Origin: Undaria pinnatifida | Lineage: Eukaryota > Sar > Phaeophyceae > Laminariales > Alariaceae | Direction of reading: 5' to 3' | DNA length: 64,000 bases | Assembly (NCBI GenBank): GCA_012845835.1 | Contig: JABAKD010000029.1 | Location: 2,176,970 to 2,240,969, forward strand | Made by a program: the position numbers and the translations under genes | Notes under the pieces: generated by a model | The model's database searches: none | What the model was told of the DNA's origin: nothing | The model's input: the letters and a program-made list of their open reading frames with translations, nothing else | Shown: one piece after another, positions 44,622-56,964 of the stretch | Layout of the letters: each line of letters opens with the position of its first letter | Position numbering within the stretch: the stretch's first letter is position 1

Positions 44622-45684
44622 AAGTTTCCACTAGCCCCCCCTCCGCGCCTCTTACCGCCGATCACTCCCGCATCGACAACGCCAACTCCAATCCCCTCTA
44701 GATGGCTCGTTCCATAAAAAAAACGGGCCGGCGAACCGGCCGGTCGTTAACTTCTTAACTGCCCCCACGTTTTCGGGGTAAACTACTTGGAGTTAGAGTG
44801 GAGTAGGTCTTGCAATTCTGAAAGGGTTAATTAAGGAACGCGGAGAGAGACCACCGACTTAACTGCAGAAACCGCCTCGTTTGGGGCAACTCCCTCCAAG
44901 GAAGGAAGGAGGAAGGTAGGGGTGGGGGGGTGGTAATAAGCAAGCCCGTGGTTAACGATCACGACGTGAGACGAGAACACTAAAGACAAAACCGAAAAAA
45001 GGCTGATGTATTCGGCGAGAGGAAGATAATATTAGATGAACCGCGTGCGTCTGTGGTGAAGCATTCTGTTGCTATTGTTGCTGTTGCCGCTGTTGCTACC
45101 ACTGCTCCAACGAACGCTGGCGGTGCAGCGGGATACACCCCTAAAGAGGGCAACACCATCCATGCATCGTTCATAACCCCCCCGTAGAGCCGCACCCCAG
45201 ACTTGAGGGCGAACTGCATTGGAATAAGCGTGTTTAATCCAGCGGTGCAAAATAATTAGCTTGTTTAATCCAGTTGTGGAAAGGGTGAACTATGCCCTTT
45301 CAAACCGCACAAAACTCCCCGATATCGAGGAAACAATTCCATGAATTTGAGAACGAAACCCACGATTGAAGGGCAGAACCAGACCGAACCCACGATTTGA
45401 GGATAAAATTACTTGGAATTAGTGTGGGGTAACATTGGCAGTCTCGAAAAGGCTTATAACCGTCTCGGGGGCCACGTATCCGACCTAAAAAGCGACAAAT
45501 GCGGTCTTATCGACCCTCTATCGATACGAAGAGCATGCGTCACTACAAGTAGCAGCATGCCGCGCGCGTGTCGTACGTCTCTTTCCCTCGCACTCCGGGC
45601 ACATCCTCTTGTGCCCGACGCAGTCATCGTCACAAGTTCTCGACGCCTGCTCCGTCTAAAATCCCAAAAAAGGTTCACGAGCTA
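44622..45684. other. Intergenic, no gene recognised
   Basis: Two stretches (44775-44830 and 45395-45465) share AACTACTTGGAGTTAG / AATTACTTGGAATTAG followed by GTGTGGGGTA-like and TTGCAATTCTGAAAGG-like blocks, also seen weakly at 6735-6800. This is another low-copy dispersed repeat. Confidence 0.4.
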
Positions 45685-48320
45685 CTAGGATGCCCCCCCC
45701 CAACCCGCTCCGGCACTGGCCCGATGCCGCCCGTGCGTCGAATCGAAGTATCCCCTGTGCCCCCCGAGTACCAGGAACGCCTGAAACTCCTCTACAGTGC
45801 TGATTTCTTTCGCCAGGAGGCGTGCTTGATCGGCCGCTTTCCTTTCGTGGGCTTGCCGCGCTTGTCGCTCCTTCGCCCCGCTGGCCCACATATCGACCGG
45901 CGTGTCGATGCTCACGGTCTGAGGACGGTTACAAAACGGTTACACGAAAAAAAGCGGGAGAGGGTTTCTATACATTATGATTGTGGTTGTTGTTGCGCCG
46001 CTGGTCCACATCTCAGCCTGCTCATGGCTTTTGAGGACGACAATAATACGCTTACACAATGCCAAAAATAAAGCGGCAAAAAGGGCTTCGATTTAGCAGT
46101 TGTTGCCACCGCCATCACCACCATCACCAACAGAAGCAGCACAACCACTATCAACAAACCATCATGACCTGTAACACCTACACCACCACCAACACCGCCA
46201 CCAACAACACCACTACCACCAACATCATTATAACCCACAATAATAAAACTTTACTGCCTTTACGAAAAAAACAACGAAACGCTATCCTGAACCCACTGCA
46301 GCCTCCGCGCCTTCCCCTCACCGTGACGGTAGCCTTCCCTTCCAGGAGGGACGGCTCCAAGCCGAACACCCACTGAAAAACGGCGTCCATCCTCTCCGCG
46401 TGAAAGTCAGACACAAACACGGTCACATTCAGCGGCCCCCGGCGCGCCCTCGCCTTCTTAGCCTTAAAGTCGAACATCCACTTCCTCATCTCCCCGCCAC
46501 CGTACGCCTCCCCCGCTCGCGCCGCAGGCAACTTCTCCTCCCCCTCCTCCCTCCCCTGCCTCCCTCCGCTCCCCGCCTCCCCCCTCCCTTTCTCGGCCTC
46601 CTCCCTCCCCACAGCGACCTGCTTAACCTCCTCCCCGACCTGTGGGGGCGGCGATGACAGACCTCCTACTGCCAACCCTCGCTCTTCGTCATCCCTCTTA
46701 GCGTCAGCGTCACCTCTTCCCCCACTACCGCCTCCGCCACCGTTAAAACCTGCAACTCCCGAGTAGGGGAGTTCCTCTGGCGACCAAACCGGAGGCGTTT
46801 CGTTTACACGGGGGGTGGTAGCGGAGGTGGTCGGGGAGGCGTTTGGAGGGGGGGGGGGGGGAGGGGAGCAGTGCGGCTGGCCGGCCCTATCACCGTGACG
46901 GAACGCGATGTCAAGAAGGGACTCTATCGCCATTCGAGCAAACCATGCGTTCCCCACCGTGTCCCAGCTGGCGAAATCCGCAATGATGCTTCCCGACGGC
47001 ACGCCTCCGCTAAGATGGCAGGGATCGAAGTGGGGATGGGGGGGCGGGGGGCGATTTGATTTTCCATATCAGGTATTCTGCGATGAGGCGGTATCTGATG
47101 AACCACGTTGGTAACGGGCATGCTTTGTTCAAGTTTCGAATAGCTATCACGCGGGGTGGTTTCTCATGGGGAGCGGGGGTGATATCGATGGGGGGTAAGG
47201 TACATACCGCGTGAGCTCCTCCGCTATTCTCGTGGACTCGAAAACCACGCGGCCGTCGTCCCCGCGAGCGCTGGCGGCGTTCATGCTACCTGCGAGGACG
47301 CGTGTTACGCCCAGAGGGGAAAAAAAAACATAAACCAAACGCGGGGGCAGCCGTAGAGAAGGGGGGTGGGGGTGTACACATTAACTGCTTGCCTTAGTCA
47401 TTTGGCCATTGACCACGCGTTCCTTCCGAGACGGAAAACCGTTCCGACTCGTAATAGAGACACCTCCAACGACTGGGGGCCCATAACATTTTTTTTATGT
47501 ATGATCTTTTCATCTTTGCTTATCTTATCTCCTTCCTGCTTGGTCGTCTGTGGCCACCATCTATCTCCTAGGATAGCGATCATGTTCTCGCTACTATCTA
47601 GTGCACCAAACCTATCCATGTCGTGGGGGGGGGGGGGTACTCAGTTTGTGCATGGCCGTAGTCGTATGACCATAGACCCTCGCATCCCCACTATGCCGGG
47701 ACGGAGCACGTCGGGTTTTCACCAACCAGGCACACATCGCTTGCACCAAGCGCGAAGCGCCGTGAGGTGTTCGGCGAGCCGCATGAAGGGTGAACTGCAT
47801 CCTTCCAATAACCGCTCATAACACGGACTTCGGCATTTTGTGCCTATTTTCTTGCTTATGGATGACAGCGCCAATGGGTTACTTTGTTTTTTGGTGAGAC
47901 CGCTCCAGAGGGGGGAGGGGGGGGGGGGGGGGAGTAATCGTACTATGCGCGGTCGTAGTCCGTAGCACGATATGGACGATGAGAGCTCGCATCTTTATAA
48001 TGCCGGGGCGGAGCACGTCGGGTTTTCCCCGGGGGGGCGGGGTCGGGGGGATGTCGCGTCATCGTGTGCGCTGCCGTCGGCCATTGAAGAGAGCACTGAG
48101 GAATGGGGGCAACGAACATCAAAAATACATGGCGACCGTTTCCCGCACGGCGTTGTGTGGCAGGTCTTTCCGTCGATTTCGTCTTTTGAGACAGTACTGA
48201 TAGCAGCACCACCGGCAACGACAACAAATCCGACAACAACAGCAACCAATAGCAACAGCAGCGACAACAGCAACAGCAGCAACAACAACAACAACAACAA
48301 CAACAACAACGACAACAACG

Positions 48321-48356
<36 letters not shown>

Positions 48357-49402
48357 GCGTTAACCGTGCCGCTTACCTGCCCCCAAAGCAAGAAAAGCTG
48401 TGGTGTCGGCGTACTTGACGTCGTACCTCTGGAGCGCCTTAGCTACCCGCTGAGCCGTCCATGGCGGGTATCCCGCGTCCTCGACTGACCCAGGCCCACC
48501 CCCTGACAGAGGAGGCATTCGCATAGCAGCACACATATAGCACGCATGAACGGATGCAATGCTCTTGGACTGCTGGAAAACAATTCTAGTCCAATATTAA
48601 CGAATTCAGAACCCATTACGCGCTGGAAAGGAAATCCTGCTATCACTGCTACCACTGGCTGTTGTACCGCTACTACTGCAACCACTGGCTGTTGTACCAC
48701 TACTACTGCTACCACTGGCTGTTGTACCACTACTACTGCTACCACTGGCTGATGTACCACTACTACTATGATACTGCTACTGCTACTGTTGCTGCTGCTG
48801 CTGCTACGGCTACGGCTACGGCTACTGCTACGGCTACGGCTACTGCTACTGCTACTGCTACGGCTGCTGCTACTGCTATTGCTACTGCTACTGCTACTGC
48901 TACTACTACTACTACTACTGCTACTGCTACTGCTACTGTACTGCTACTGCTACTGCTACTGTTACTACTACTACTGCTACTGCTACTGCTACTGCTACTG
49001 CTACTGCTACTGCTGGTACTGGTACTGATGTTACTGCTACTGCTACCGCTACGGATACGGCTACCGCTACGGATATGGCTACGACTACGTCTACGGCTAC
49101 CGCCAATTCTACTACTACCACTACTTCTTACTACTACGGTACTGTCACATATCACTGATAAAATATCGATGCCATAAATACCAACGCTATTGCTACGATT
49201 AATAAGTAAGAGTACGTCCCCCCTCCCCCTCCCGCCGCTCCCTCCCCCCCATCTGTCACTTCCGCCCCCGGCGCACCTGGGACAACGTAAACCCGCTTCA
49301 CTACCCCGAAGCCCCGGCCCGTGGATTCGTAGATGAGCTGTCGCAGTAGCCTATGATGTTGCATCCTTAACTTGGGCATCTGCTGCTGCCCATCGCGCTC
49401 CT
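45685..49402 (-). CDS. DUF218 (YdcF/SanA/ElyC-like) domain protein
   Basis: Five exons on the minus strand: 49402-49277, 48502-48377, 47289-47208, 47009-46322 and 45918-45685; junction phases 1, 1, 2 and 0 all match. The first exon found starts in phase, so a 5' exon with the start codon is missing. Family landmarks: VYVVPGGGPG (the GG motif at the first strand), FLALGAGSMNAASA, FESTRIAEELTRGGVPSGSI followed by IADFASWDTVGNAWF (the family's S-x-x-T-x-x-N-A), and VFVSDFHAERMDAVF (equivalent to VTS-x-FH-x-x-R). Between IESLLDIAFRHG and the FVSDFH strand there is an insert of roughly 140 residues rich in Pro, Gly and Glu. The bacterial relatives act in envelope biogenesis; the eukaryotic role is unknown. 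The C-terminus is uncertain: the frame ends at TAG 45685-45687, but a GTACTC donor occurs earlier. Confidence 0.65.
47640..47900 (-). repeat. Dispersed repeat, inverse copy of 7495-7805
   Basis: Lies next to a poly-G run (47625-47637) and contains CTCAGTTTGTG, CCCACTATGCCGGGACGGAG, CACGTCGGGTTTTCACCAAC and CTTGCTTATGGATGACAGCG, all found reversed at 7495-7805. A partial third copy follows at 47943-48030 (ATGCCGGGGCGGAGCACGTC), again beside poly-G. Confidence 0.6.
48281..48356 (+). repeat. CAA microsatellite
   Basis: (CAA)n with occasional CGA replacements. It is intronic in the DUF218 gene, adjacent to the exon ending at 48377. Confidence 0.85.
48640..49175 (+). repeat. GCTACT/GCTACG repeat and 30-bp minisatellite
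   Basis: 48650-48760 holds four copies of a 30-bp unit containing CACTGGCTGTTGTACC. It grades into long imperfect (CTACTG)n, (CTACGG)n and (ACT)n runs to about 49130. Intronic. Confidence 0.8.
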
Positions 49403-50611
49403 CTGCCAATATTGAGTGTGCATGTATTAGGGGGGGGTACGGGGGGTAGTTAAGAGGGTAGGGGTGGTGGTAGGCGTAGGGGTCGTGATAGGAGCGGGGG
49501 TTGGGGTAGGGTTGGGGGTAGGGGTGGTGGGATGCCAGCGCGGTTGGGAGGTAAGGTTTACGATGCAATTAGGAAGGCGTTTCGCATCAGAGGGGTGATA
49601 CAATAGGTTGTCCGATGCGTGCGGCGTGCGGCGGGCAGTCAGCGCAAGCTGCGGGTCCCCGAGGGTGCTCTAAAAAACAGCAGCAGTCTATTTTGGCCCA
49701 AGAACTTGGTCAGGCAATGGAGAGCGGCACCATAAGCCCCAAGGGCACCAATGACGTAATTCGAAAAGACAACGAGCCGGCGTGGTGAGGCATCACGATG
49801 AACGAATCTCGTTTGACCCCCTTGTCCACACGGTCGCCCGCAGACTCCGGGCATCTTCGTGCACAAAACTATGCGAAATAGATACATCCTTGGGAATTCC
49901 CGTCGACCACTGCTCGAGCCACTTGCCCGAGGACGAGAGGGAGGTACCAGGGCGCTTATACTGGGTATCACCTTTTACACTATTAATAGTGTCCACACAT
50001 GGGACAGATCAGGCTACCATTTCATGAACTAGATCCTTACAGGCAGGTAGAGCCCTGACTTACGATTTTCATGACCTGTACGATCTAGCAGATCATGTAT
50101 ACGGCGTGGATCTGTATGGCACAGCTCTTGCGCACGAACGAGGTTGCCGAGTGGGATCTGCAAGACACCGCTCTTCGACAAAAAATCTCGTAGCAGCAAT
50201 ATAGGATCTGGATGATCTACTGTAGATCGTCATCTGTCGGATGTTTCCCACGGGAAGCATTCTGCCTAGTGAACTCTGTCCAGAAATTCAAGTACCGTTT
50301 GTGCATTTATATTACTATCGAAACGGTCCTTATATTTCCCGACAGAGTGATATTAATACCAGGTAGGTATGTTTGATAGACAAGTAGGAGCAGCAGCAGT
50401 GCAGCAGTTTTTCGCTGAGGGCCAGTCCAAGCGAGGAAAAACTATAGCATTTTTTTCAACATAACACCAAAAGCAGAACTAAACAACAGCCGAGCCTCAT
50501 TGGTCAGATAGTAGAAACTAGCAGTAGAGATCCTAATAACCTCGTTTAGCTTTTTTGTTTTTTTTCAAATAGCAAAACCATTTAATTTTATCGAAATGGG
50601 GTGAAATTATC
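49403..50611. other. No gene recognised
   Basis: Includes a GGGGTA-type run at 49430-49550 and one TACCAGGTA motif at about 50361. Frames are short. A 5' exon of the DUF218 gene could be here but was not identified. Confidence 0.4.
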
Positions 50612-51030
50612 AGGGCTTTTCATGGGTCATGACCCGACCCGCGGGTCGGGTCAAGGGAGTTTCAAAATCTCGCGGGTCGGGTCGGGTCGGGTCGGGTCAA
50701 GAGGTTTTTTTAATCTCGCTGGTCGGGTCGGGTCGGGTCAAGAGGCTTCAAAATCTCGCGGGTCGGGTCGGGTCGGGCCAAGAGGTTTCAACATCTCGCG
50801 GGTCGGGTCGGGTCGGGTCAAGAGGTTTTCAAAATCTCGCGGGTCGGGTCGGGTCATGACCCGCGAGATACGGGTCACTTCGCGGGTCAAGCCATAATGA
50901 CCCGCGAGTTGTTTTGGGCTGACCCGCGGGTCAAACCCGCGGATCTGGCCCGCGGATCCGCCTTTTTCAAACTTACAGCTGAGAGCCATTGATGCCGTGC
51001 AGGCGCCCCGCGGGTCGGGCCCGCGGGTCC
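50612..51030. mobile_element. GGGTC-rich repeat element, copy 2
   Basis: Begins AGGGCTTTTCATGGGTCATG and consists of four or more roughly 43-bp units, each GGGTCGGGTCGGGTC plus AAGAGGTTTTCAAAATCTCGC. It ends in opposite-strand GACCCGCGGGT blocks, so the transcript could fold back on itself. Confidence 0.7.
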
Positions 51031-51207
51031 GCAAATAAAATACAAATATTTCCGACTCCTGCCTCCCTCGTGCCGATGCTCCGATCATATGTCATCACAG
51101 GGTGCAGAAAAATCACCAGGCAGTACCCCTAGCTACTCGTACCAAGGCATACAGCAGTGTGACGCGAATCCCGTACCTGCTGAAGCCGTACCAACAACAG
51201 CAATATC

Positions 51208-51682
51208 ACGGTCATACCAGTACGAAATGTGACCAAACGTAAAAAGGCAAGGAAGGGCAGTCGTCGTCGAAGCAGCAGCAGCAGACCTCGGATTCTCGCG
51301 GATTGCAGCCCCTGCTGACAGACACACCGTCCCAGTTGTGGGCTTGCTGCCGGAGGTGGCTCAGCTAGGCTGCTTGCCGGGGCTGGAGACTGCACAGATA
51401 GTAGATACAGCAGCAGCAGTAGTAGTAGTAGTAGCTAGCTCGAGAATTATCATACCAGTACGAGATGTGACCAAACGTAAGAAAGCAAGAAGAGCAGTCG
51501 TCGTCGAAGCAGCAGCAGCAGCACAGCAGCAGCCGCACCCTGGCAGCAGCAAGCACCAGCAGCAGACAACGCATCCTCGCGGATCGCAGCCCCTGCTGAC
51601 AGATCCACCGCCCCAGTTGTGGGCTTTTCCTGCCGGAGGCGGCTCAGCTAGGCTGCTTGCCGGGGCCGGAGATTGCACTTAT
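51208..51682 (+). repeat. Tandem duplication, about 240-bp unit
   Basis: 51210-51405 and 51446-51682 share CATACCAGTACGA(A/G)ATGTGA, GCAGTCGTCGTCGAAGCAGC, CAGCCCCTGCTGACAGA, CAGTTGTGGGCTT and GGCTCAGCTAGGCTGCTTGC in the same order. The second copy has extra CAG triplets. Confidence 0.8.
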
Positions 51683-51910
51683 ACATTATAACCTGCTTAT
51701 AACTAGCTCGCTCGTCGGGTCGCTCGTCGGGGTCGACCCGGTGGTCTAGCGGTACGGGCATGCTCATGCATGTGGGTTGCGGTTTCTTTCCTATTTTTCG
51801 CGCGCACACCACATGACATAATCATCAGCTGCAAACAATGCCGGTAAAAAACCCAGAGAACACGACATTACTGGGAAAAGTACGAGGGACCAAGGACCAA
51901 CCAACAGACC

Positions 51911-52265
51911 GAGGTATACATGCTTTGACCCGTGACCCGCATGAAACCCGCATCTCGCGAATTACCCGAATTGTGGCGGGTCGGGTCGGGTCGGGTCAGG
52001 AGGATTTCAAAACCTCGCGGGTCGGGTCGGGTCGGGTCGGGTCAGGAGGTTTCAAAATCTCGCGGGTCGGGTCGGGTCAGGTCAGGAGGTTTTCAAAATC
52101 TCGCGGCTCGGGTCGGGTCCGGCCGGGTCAAGACGTCTCGAAATTCTTGCGGGTCGGGTCGGGTCGGGTCAAGACGTCTCGAAATTCTCACGGGTCGGGT
52201 CGGGTCAGCTGACCCGACCCGACCCGACCCGACCCGCGAGATTTGACCCGACCCGTGAAAAGCCC
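51911..52265. mobile_element. GGGTC-rich repeat element, copy 3
   Basis: Six units of about 42 bp like those of copy 2, then a switch to GACCC on the same strand (TCAGCTGACCCGACCCGACC), ending GACCCGTGAAAAGCCCT. That end is the reverse complement of the left end of copy 2, supporting inverted termini for the family. Confidence 0.7.
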
Positions 52266-54034
52266 TGCAGATTATCGAAGTATGCGATAAAAAACTCGAA
52301 TAGGAACGTAGCATGACCGGTTCAGAAGCGCACGGTGGGTGGTGTAGTGCGTGAGGCTGCCACGGCGCTTGTCCGCCGTCGAAGCCAGCATATATGGGTA
52401 GGGTACGACCAAGGGGTGGCTATGCAAGAAACCACAGGTCAGGACGTGGCTGTAGCGATATATGTTGCGATGAGGCTTTCCATCAGTAATCCAACAGCTG
52501 CCGACGAACAACCATGACCACAACACAACTTCTATTAGAGCACTCCCGGGGGAGCGGGTTGGACCACGAGCACCGCCTACCCCCGGGGGTGTCTCGGGCG
52601 TGCGAGTTGGGTGTACCTGGTATTCAGCTGCGTCGGTGGGTGCATTTGCCGCGAGTCGGTGTGCTGTGGCGCGGTTGAATTATTCTATCAAGTTGCAGCG
52701 CGAGCTTTACGAGCGCGGGACATCAAAATCATTTTCAGCTTTTTCTTTTCCCAGATGGATAGTTTGGATGTCGTTTGGAATGACCGCGGTGCCTTTTTTA
52801 CCCCAGTTATCAAAAAGCGAAAGACTCTCGCATGGTAGGAGTACGAACCTCTTTTTCTTTTTCTTTTTCTTTTTTGAAGATATGAGTTTCAACCACATCA
52901 TCATCGGTCGTACTCACATCTGACATTTTTCAATTTTTTCTAAAAAGAATACTCCGGAGTAAAATATATTTTTTTTCCTCGTTTGGACTGGCACTGATCG
53001 AGGAAAGACAGCGAAGCAGCAGCAGCAGCAGCAGTGGTAGCGACGGCGGTACGACGACCTATTTTTTTAGGGAGCTGTACGGCAGGCGTACCCAAGACAC
53101 CGAGCACCCTTATCAATGAGCGGATGAGCGAGCCGTTACGCCCACAGCTCCCTAGACAGCTTTCTATCACACCATACGCTTCGTGCGGATGGTCCTCGTC
53201 TAACCTACATCAGCTGATCGCAGATGACATATGTCTCGTGCCGCGCGCAAGTAAGCATTTGTTCCGGACCAAGCGCGGCAGCAGCAGTAGCCTTACGAGA
53301 CAGGCTCGGCTGCAACCAGAGCTGCTGGCATCATTCAGAACAACACAAAGAACAAGACGTATCATATTACCACTTTCCCTATCTCTGCATACCTCTAGCG
53401 CGCGGGTTGCGGCTTCACCAAAACTGAGAAATGATAACTGCACACATACGCGCGGAGCACGTCAGAGCTTGCCTTCTGGGTGCTTTTCCCCCTTCTTGCG
53501 TCGCGAGGTAACCACTCCAGCCCGATAGCCTATTAGCGCCGCACAGACGGCCGAGAGGATCAGCAAGGCCGTCGATTGCTGCTGGGAAGGAGACATACTC
53601 TTCGCGATCCAAGGGCCCACACGTGCAACTTCACCCACTCTGCAGGTACTCTAGTGCAGACGGTACGTCTTTTCTGTACAGTGGCCAAGCGAGCAAAGGG
53701 CGAACCTTACAAGGTGTCATATCAGCGAACGAAGGAGGGGACGTTCATTTCAAAACCCTGTGTTTGGGGTTTCCACTGCATGTTTCTCCCGCGTCGCCTT
53801 CTCGTCGGACTGCTGTAACAAAAGGATTGGAACCACGTGTTTGGGGAGAAGGCGGCGAAGAGATTTGTCTGCCAACGACTCCCATTGCCGCCGGAACATA
53901 GCGCTACACCGCCTGTTGAAGGCAGATCAACGAACAGCAGCGGTTGGGGTCGAGGGAATAAACGAGCCGACGAGCGTGAGCGTCTAGAAAAGCGGGCGGT
54001 TCTGGACCTCTGTCTCCAGCTGCATCGCGAGAAA
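52266..54034. other. No gene recognised
   Basis: Contains a TTTTTC repeat at 52851-52875, a (GCA)n run at about 53016-53034 and short frames only. 5' sequence of the Sec62-like exon may lie at the right end. Confidence 0.4.
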
Positions 54035-54185
54035 ATGGCTGCTAATGGGACGTCAGAAGGGAGCACGGTGTCGAAGTATGAGACGGCTGAGGGCCTCAAA
54101 GAGGTTGCCGCGTTTCTGAGGGGGAGGAACGGGATGCCTCTGCGGCCGGCGATCGAGGTAGACAAGCGCGTGGAGTACTTCAAGG
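54035..54185 (+). CDS. Possible Sec62-like N-terminal exon
   Basis: An ATG frame of 50 codons ends at a GTGAGA donor (54186), phase 1. The product includes EGLKEVAAFLRGRNGM and VDKRVEYFKG, resembling the start of Sec62, where a helix and an (R)V(D/E)YFKG-type motif precede the rest of the cytosolic domain. Sec62 works with the Sec61 translocon in post-translational import into the ER. The same frame is open upstream to at least 53837, and that part (ERERLEKRAVLDLCLQLHRE) could also be coding. No later exon with the two membrane segments was found, so this is a tentative family call. Confidence 0.35.
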
Positions 54186-55814
54186 GTGAGACAGGAGGCC
54201 GACTACAGCAGCAGTATGAAAGTCATCACAAGGCCCCACTTTCTGAGTAAATGCTTGCGGTATGTGTACGAGCGAGAGGTGTCCATTGCCTCCCAGTAAT
54301 ACTGCTGCTTGTACTGCTTAGGCAGTCTCGGCAGGCAGCAAGCCAATACTTTGCAAAAAAAGCGGATGAAATGTTGCAGCCTAGCTAGGCTATTCTCTAA
54401 GCGACAACTTTTCGATCGATCGGCGACCCTCTCTCTCCCTTCCCTGCGATGCTCGACTCCCTCGATCGCCTCTATTTCGTAGATATTCCTCCTACAACTT
54501 TCCCAGGCAGGGCCTGTTCTGTGCAGAGGCGCCCGCTCTCGATACATGCAGTGGGAAGAAATTGAGCCTCGTTTTCTTATATAGGAAAAATAAGAAATAT
54601 TAACTAAGAAACGGTGCTCAGGGTCGGGTGTCATACCTAGTCCCATGTAATAGCCTATAGTAGCCGGTGCTCAATGGTAGCGGCGACGTGAGAACTCGAG
54701 CCTCGACACCAAATTGACGTTTATTGCGTCGCAGCGGGCGCCTTTTGTTTCCTTCTCGTTGACTTGCACATGTTCGTCGCCATGGCAGTAGTCTGACACG
54801 CCAATCAAATCATGCCGCCATACCGCCCTGTGGTTGATTTGTTGATAGCCCATGCTATATATGTACCATGCGTATGGCCACCTGGCATCCATCCCCTAGA
54901 AGCAAAGCAGCAGCATCTGCAGCAGCAGATGCGCCATGCATCTGGCACCTGCCACCCATCCCGTATTTTCACAGTGCCTAAGGGTCCCACCACAAGGCGG
55001 TCTGAGTAAGGCGGTATCCCGATATAAGGCGGGTAAAATCGCTTGGCGCGTCTGGGGATTGCACTCGTAACCTGAAATGAATAAGGCGGCTACCCCCAAT
55101 AAGGCGGTCATATATCTTTGCCACACCACCGCCGTACTGGAGGACCCGCATATAGTGCTGTTGTAGAAGCAAACGAGGAGCAGCAGCAGCGGCGGCGGCG
55201 GCGGCGGCGGGGGCGGCGTCCCTCGCTCGCCCTTTGCACTCCACATCACTGCTATTGAACGCGCACTCGTTACATGCCGAGTCAACGCATGTACACTACG
55301 GGCTACCCGAGCTCCCGTAAGATTGATGTGTGAGGCCCACAAGAAAGTCAACCTGGGGTTTCCGAGGAAATAAGAAATTCGGGGGGGCGTATTGAAGTCC
55401 GCGTAGAACACACCATTTCTTCCGCAAAAACCTTAGCCCGCGCCGGTGTGGGATGGGTTGGGTTTGTGTAGAGACTTTCCTGCTTCCCACCAACGCACAT
55501 ACAGCAGCAGTGCGAGTTTGTAATTATCACCGCCCTGAAAGATGGGGACACCTTTCGAGATCGCCGAAGACGGTCTACGCCCGTGCGCAGTTCGTTCTCC
55601 GAAAATAAATACCAGGTTGCTAGGACCGACTGCTTTTTCGTTCGGCCAATGACAACAAACCAACGAGCAACATCACCAGCAGTGTTCAGCGAGTAACTGC
55701 TGCTGTGTGCGGCAGAAGAAAAATAATTTGATAAAAAGTGGGTATTATACCTGGTACGTACGTGTCGGACTATAGGAGAAGCATGCAGCATTATATACAC
55801 CCGGGCAACATATT
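54186..55814. other. No secure gene; CAG/GGC triplet runs
   Basis: Contains a GCAGCAGCAGCGGCGGCGG run at 55178-55215 and one TACCTGGTA at about 55749. Frames are low complexity. Confidence 0.4.
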
Positions 55815-56870
55815 ATAAAAAATGAAAATACACTCCAGCTGTGAGATCGAAGATTTTGTCGACACTCATCTTTGCAAGCTGTGTGTGATACTCCGTTCGC
55901 GCGTATTACGGGTTGTGTGTCCTCATGAAGGATATAAGTCGGCGACTCCCCTTACAACTACAGCTAGTGTAACTATCAGGGTCAACAGGGTGATGTTAGT
56001 CAGTCTGTGCGCGGAAACTATAAAACCCGTTTCTGAGGGGGACAGGTTTTGACAGCTGTGGAGGGAAATGTATCCGTTTATCTGGTGAATCCTGTAAGTC
56101 GAATAACCGGTGAGGGGGGGGCGGAGTTTTGAAGGACGTGGGGGCCTGGTTTTGATCAAAAGCGAGCGGGGTTGGAGGGGGGGGGGGAGGGGGGGGGGGG
56201 GGGGCGGACGGGCGGGCAATTTGTGCGTGGAAGCTATAAATCCTTTAAGGGGATAAATATGACGGTTTTGGGAAAAAAAAAAAGAAGAAAAAATGATGCA
56301 CCAGTTTATCATAGGAGGGGGGGGTTGGGGCGGGGGTGGGGCGGGTGGGGCAGCTCAATCTGTGCGTGGAAACTATACATTATTTTTGAGGAGATGAATG
56401 TGAAGGTTTTGGAAAGAATGCATCAGTTTTATCATGTACATCCTGGGGTAAGTCGTACAATCAGTGAGTAGAGAGAGGGCGGAGTGTCCGAGGGGGTGGG
56501 GGTGGGATGGGGTGGGGGGGTTGGGGAGGTGGGGGGTGGGGGCGGGGGAGGGGGGTGGGGGAAGGGGGGGTGGGGGGGGGAAGGGAAGGGTTTTAGGTGA
56601 GGGGTTTGTTATGCGTGTGGTGCTAGGTCTAGGCGATGGTGCGGGTGGTGGGGAAGAAGGGGGCGTTCGGGGCGGGGGGGGGGGGGGGGGGGGGGAGCAG
56701 CGGCATGGATGGCTCTAGAAAGATAATGAGGTGATATCCAGTGCGTGAAGTGTTTATTAATGTGGCGGATTTCGATATTAGGTGGGGCGTTTGAGCAAGG
56801 GAGAGCGCGAAGGGGGGGGGGGGGGGGAGAGGGGGAAGATTTTTTAGGAGGTTTAGGTCACAAATAATAT
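55815..56870 (+). repeat. Foldback family copy
   Basis: Begins AAAATACACTCCAGCTGTGA and follows the module order of 3343-4300 and 19285-20990, including the ACCGGTGAGG, poly-G and CGATGGTGCGGGTGGTG modules. Confidence 0.65.
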
Positions 56871-56964
56871 TCAAATACACTCCGGCTGTGAGATCAAAGA
56901 TATGTAGGGGCTTGTTATACGCGTGGTGCTAGGTCTAGGCGATCGTGCGGGCAACATATATATT

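Noticed and set aside
48640-49175. Val/Ala/Thr/Tyr-rich repeat protein frames
   Set aside because: They are created by the GCTACT-type repeat inside a DUF218 gene intron, with no start or splice support.
51725-51795. Second tRNA-like motif (CCGGTGGTCTAGCGGT)
   Set aside because: It resembles an A box, but the B-box position (GGGTTGCGGTTTC) is degenerate and no stems form.
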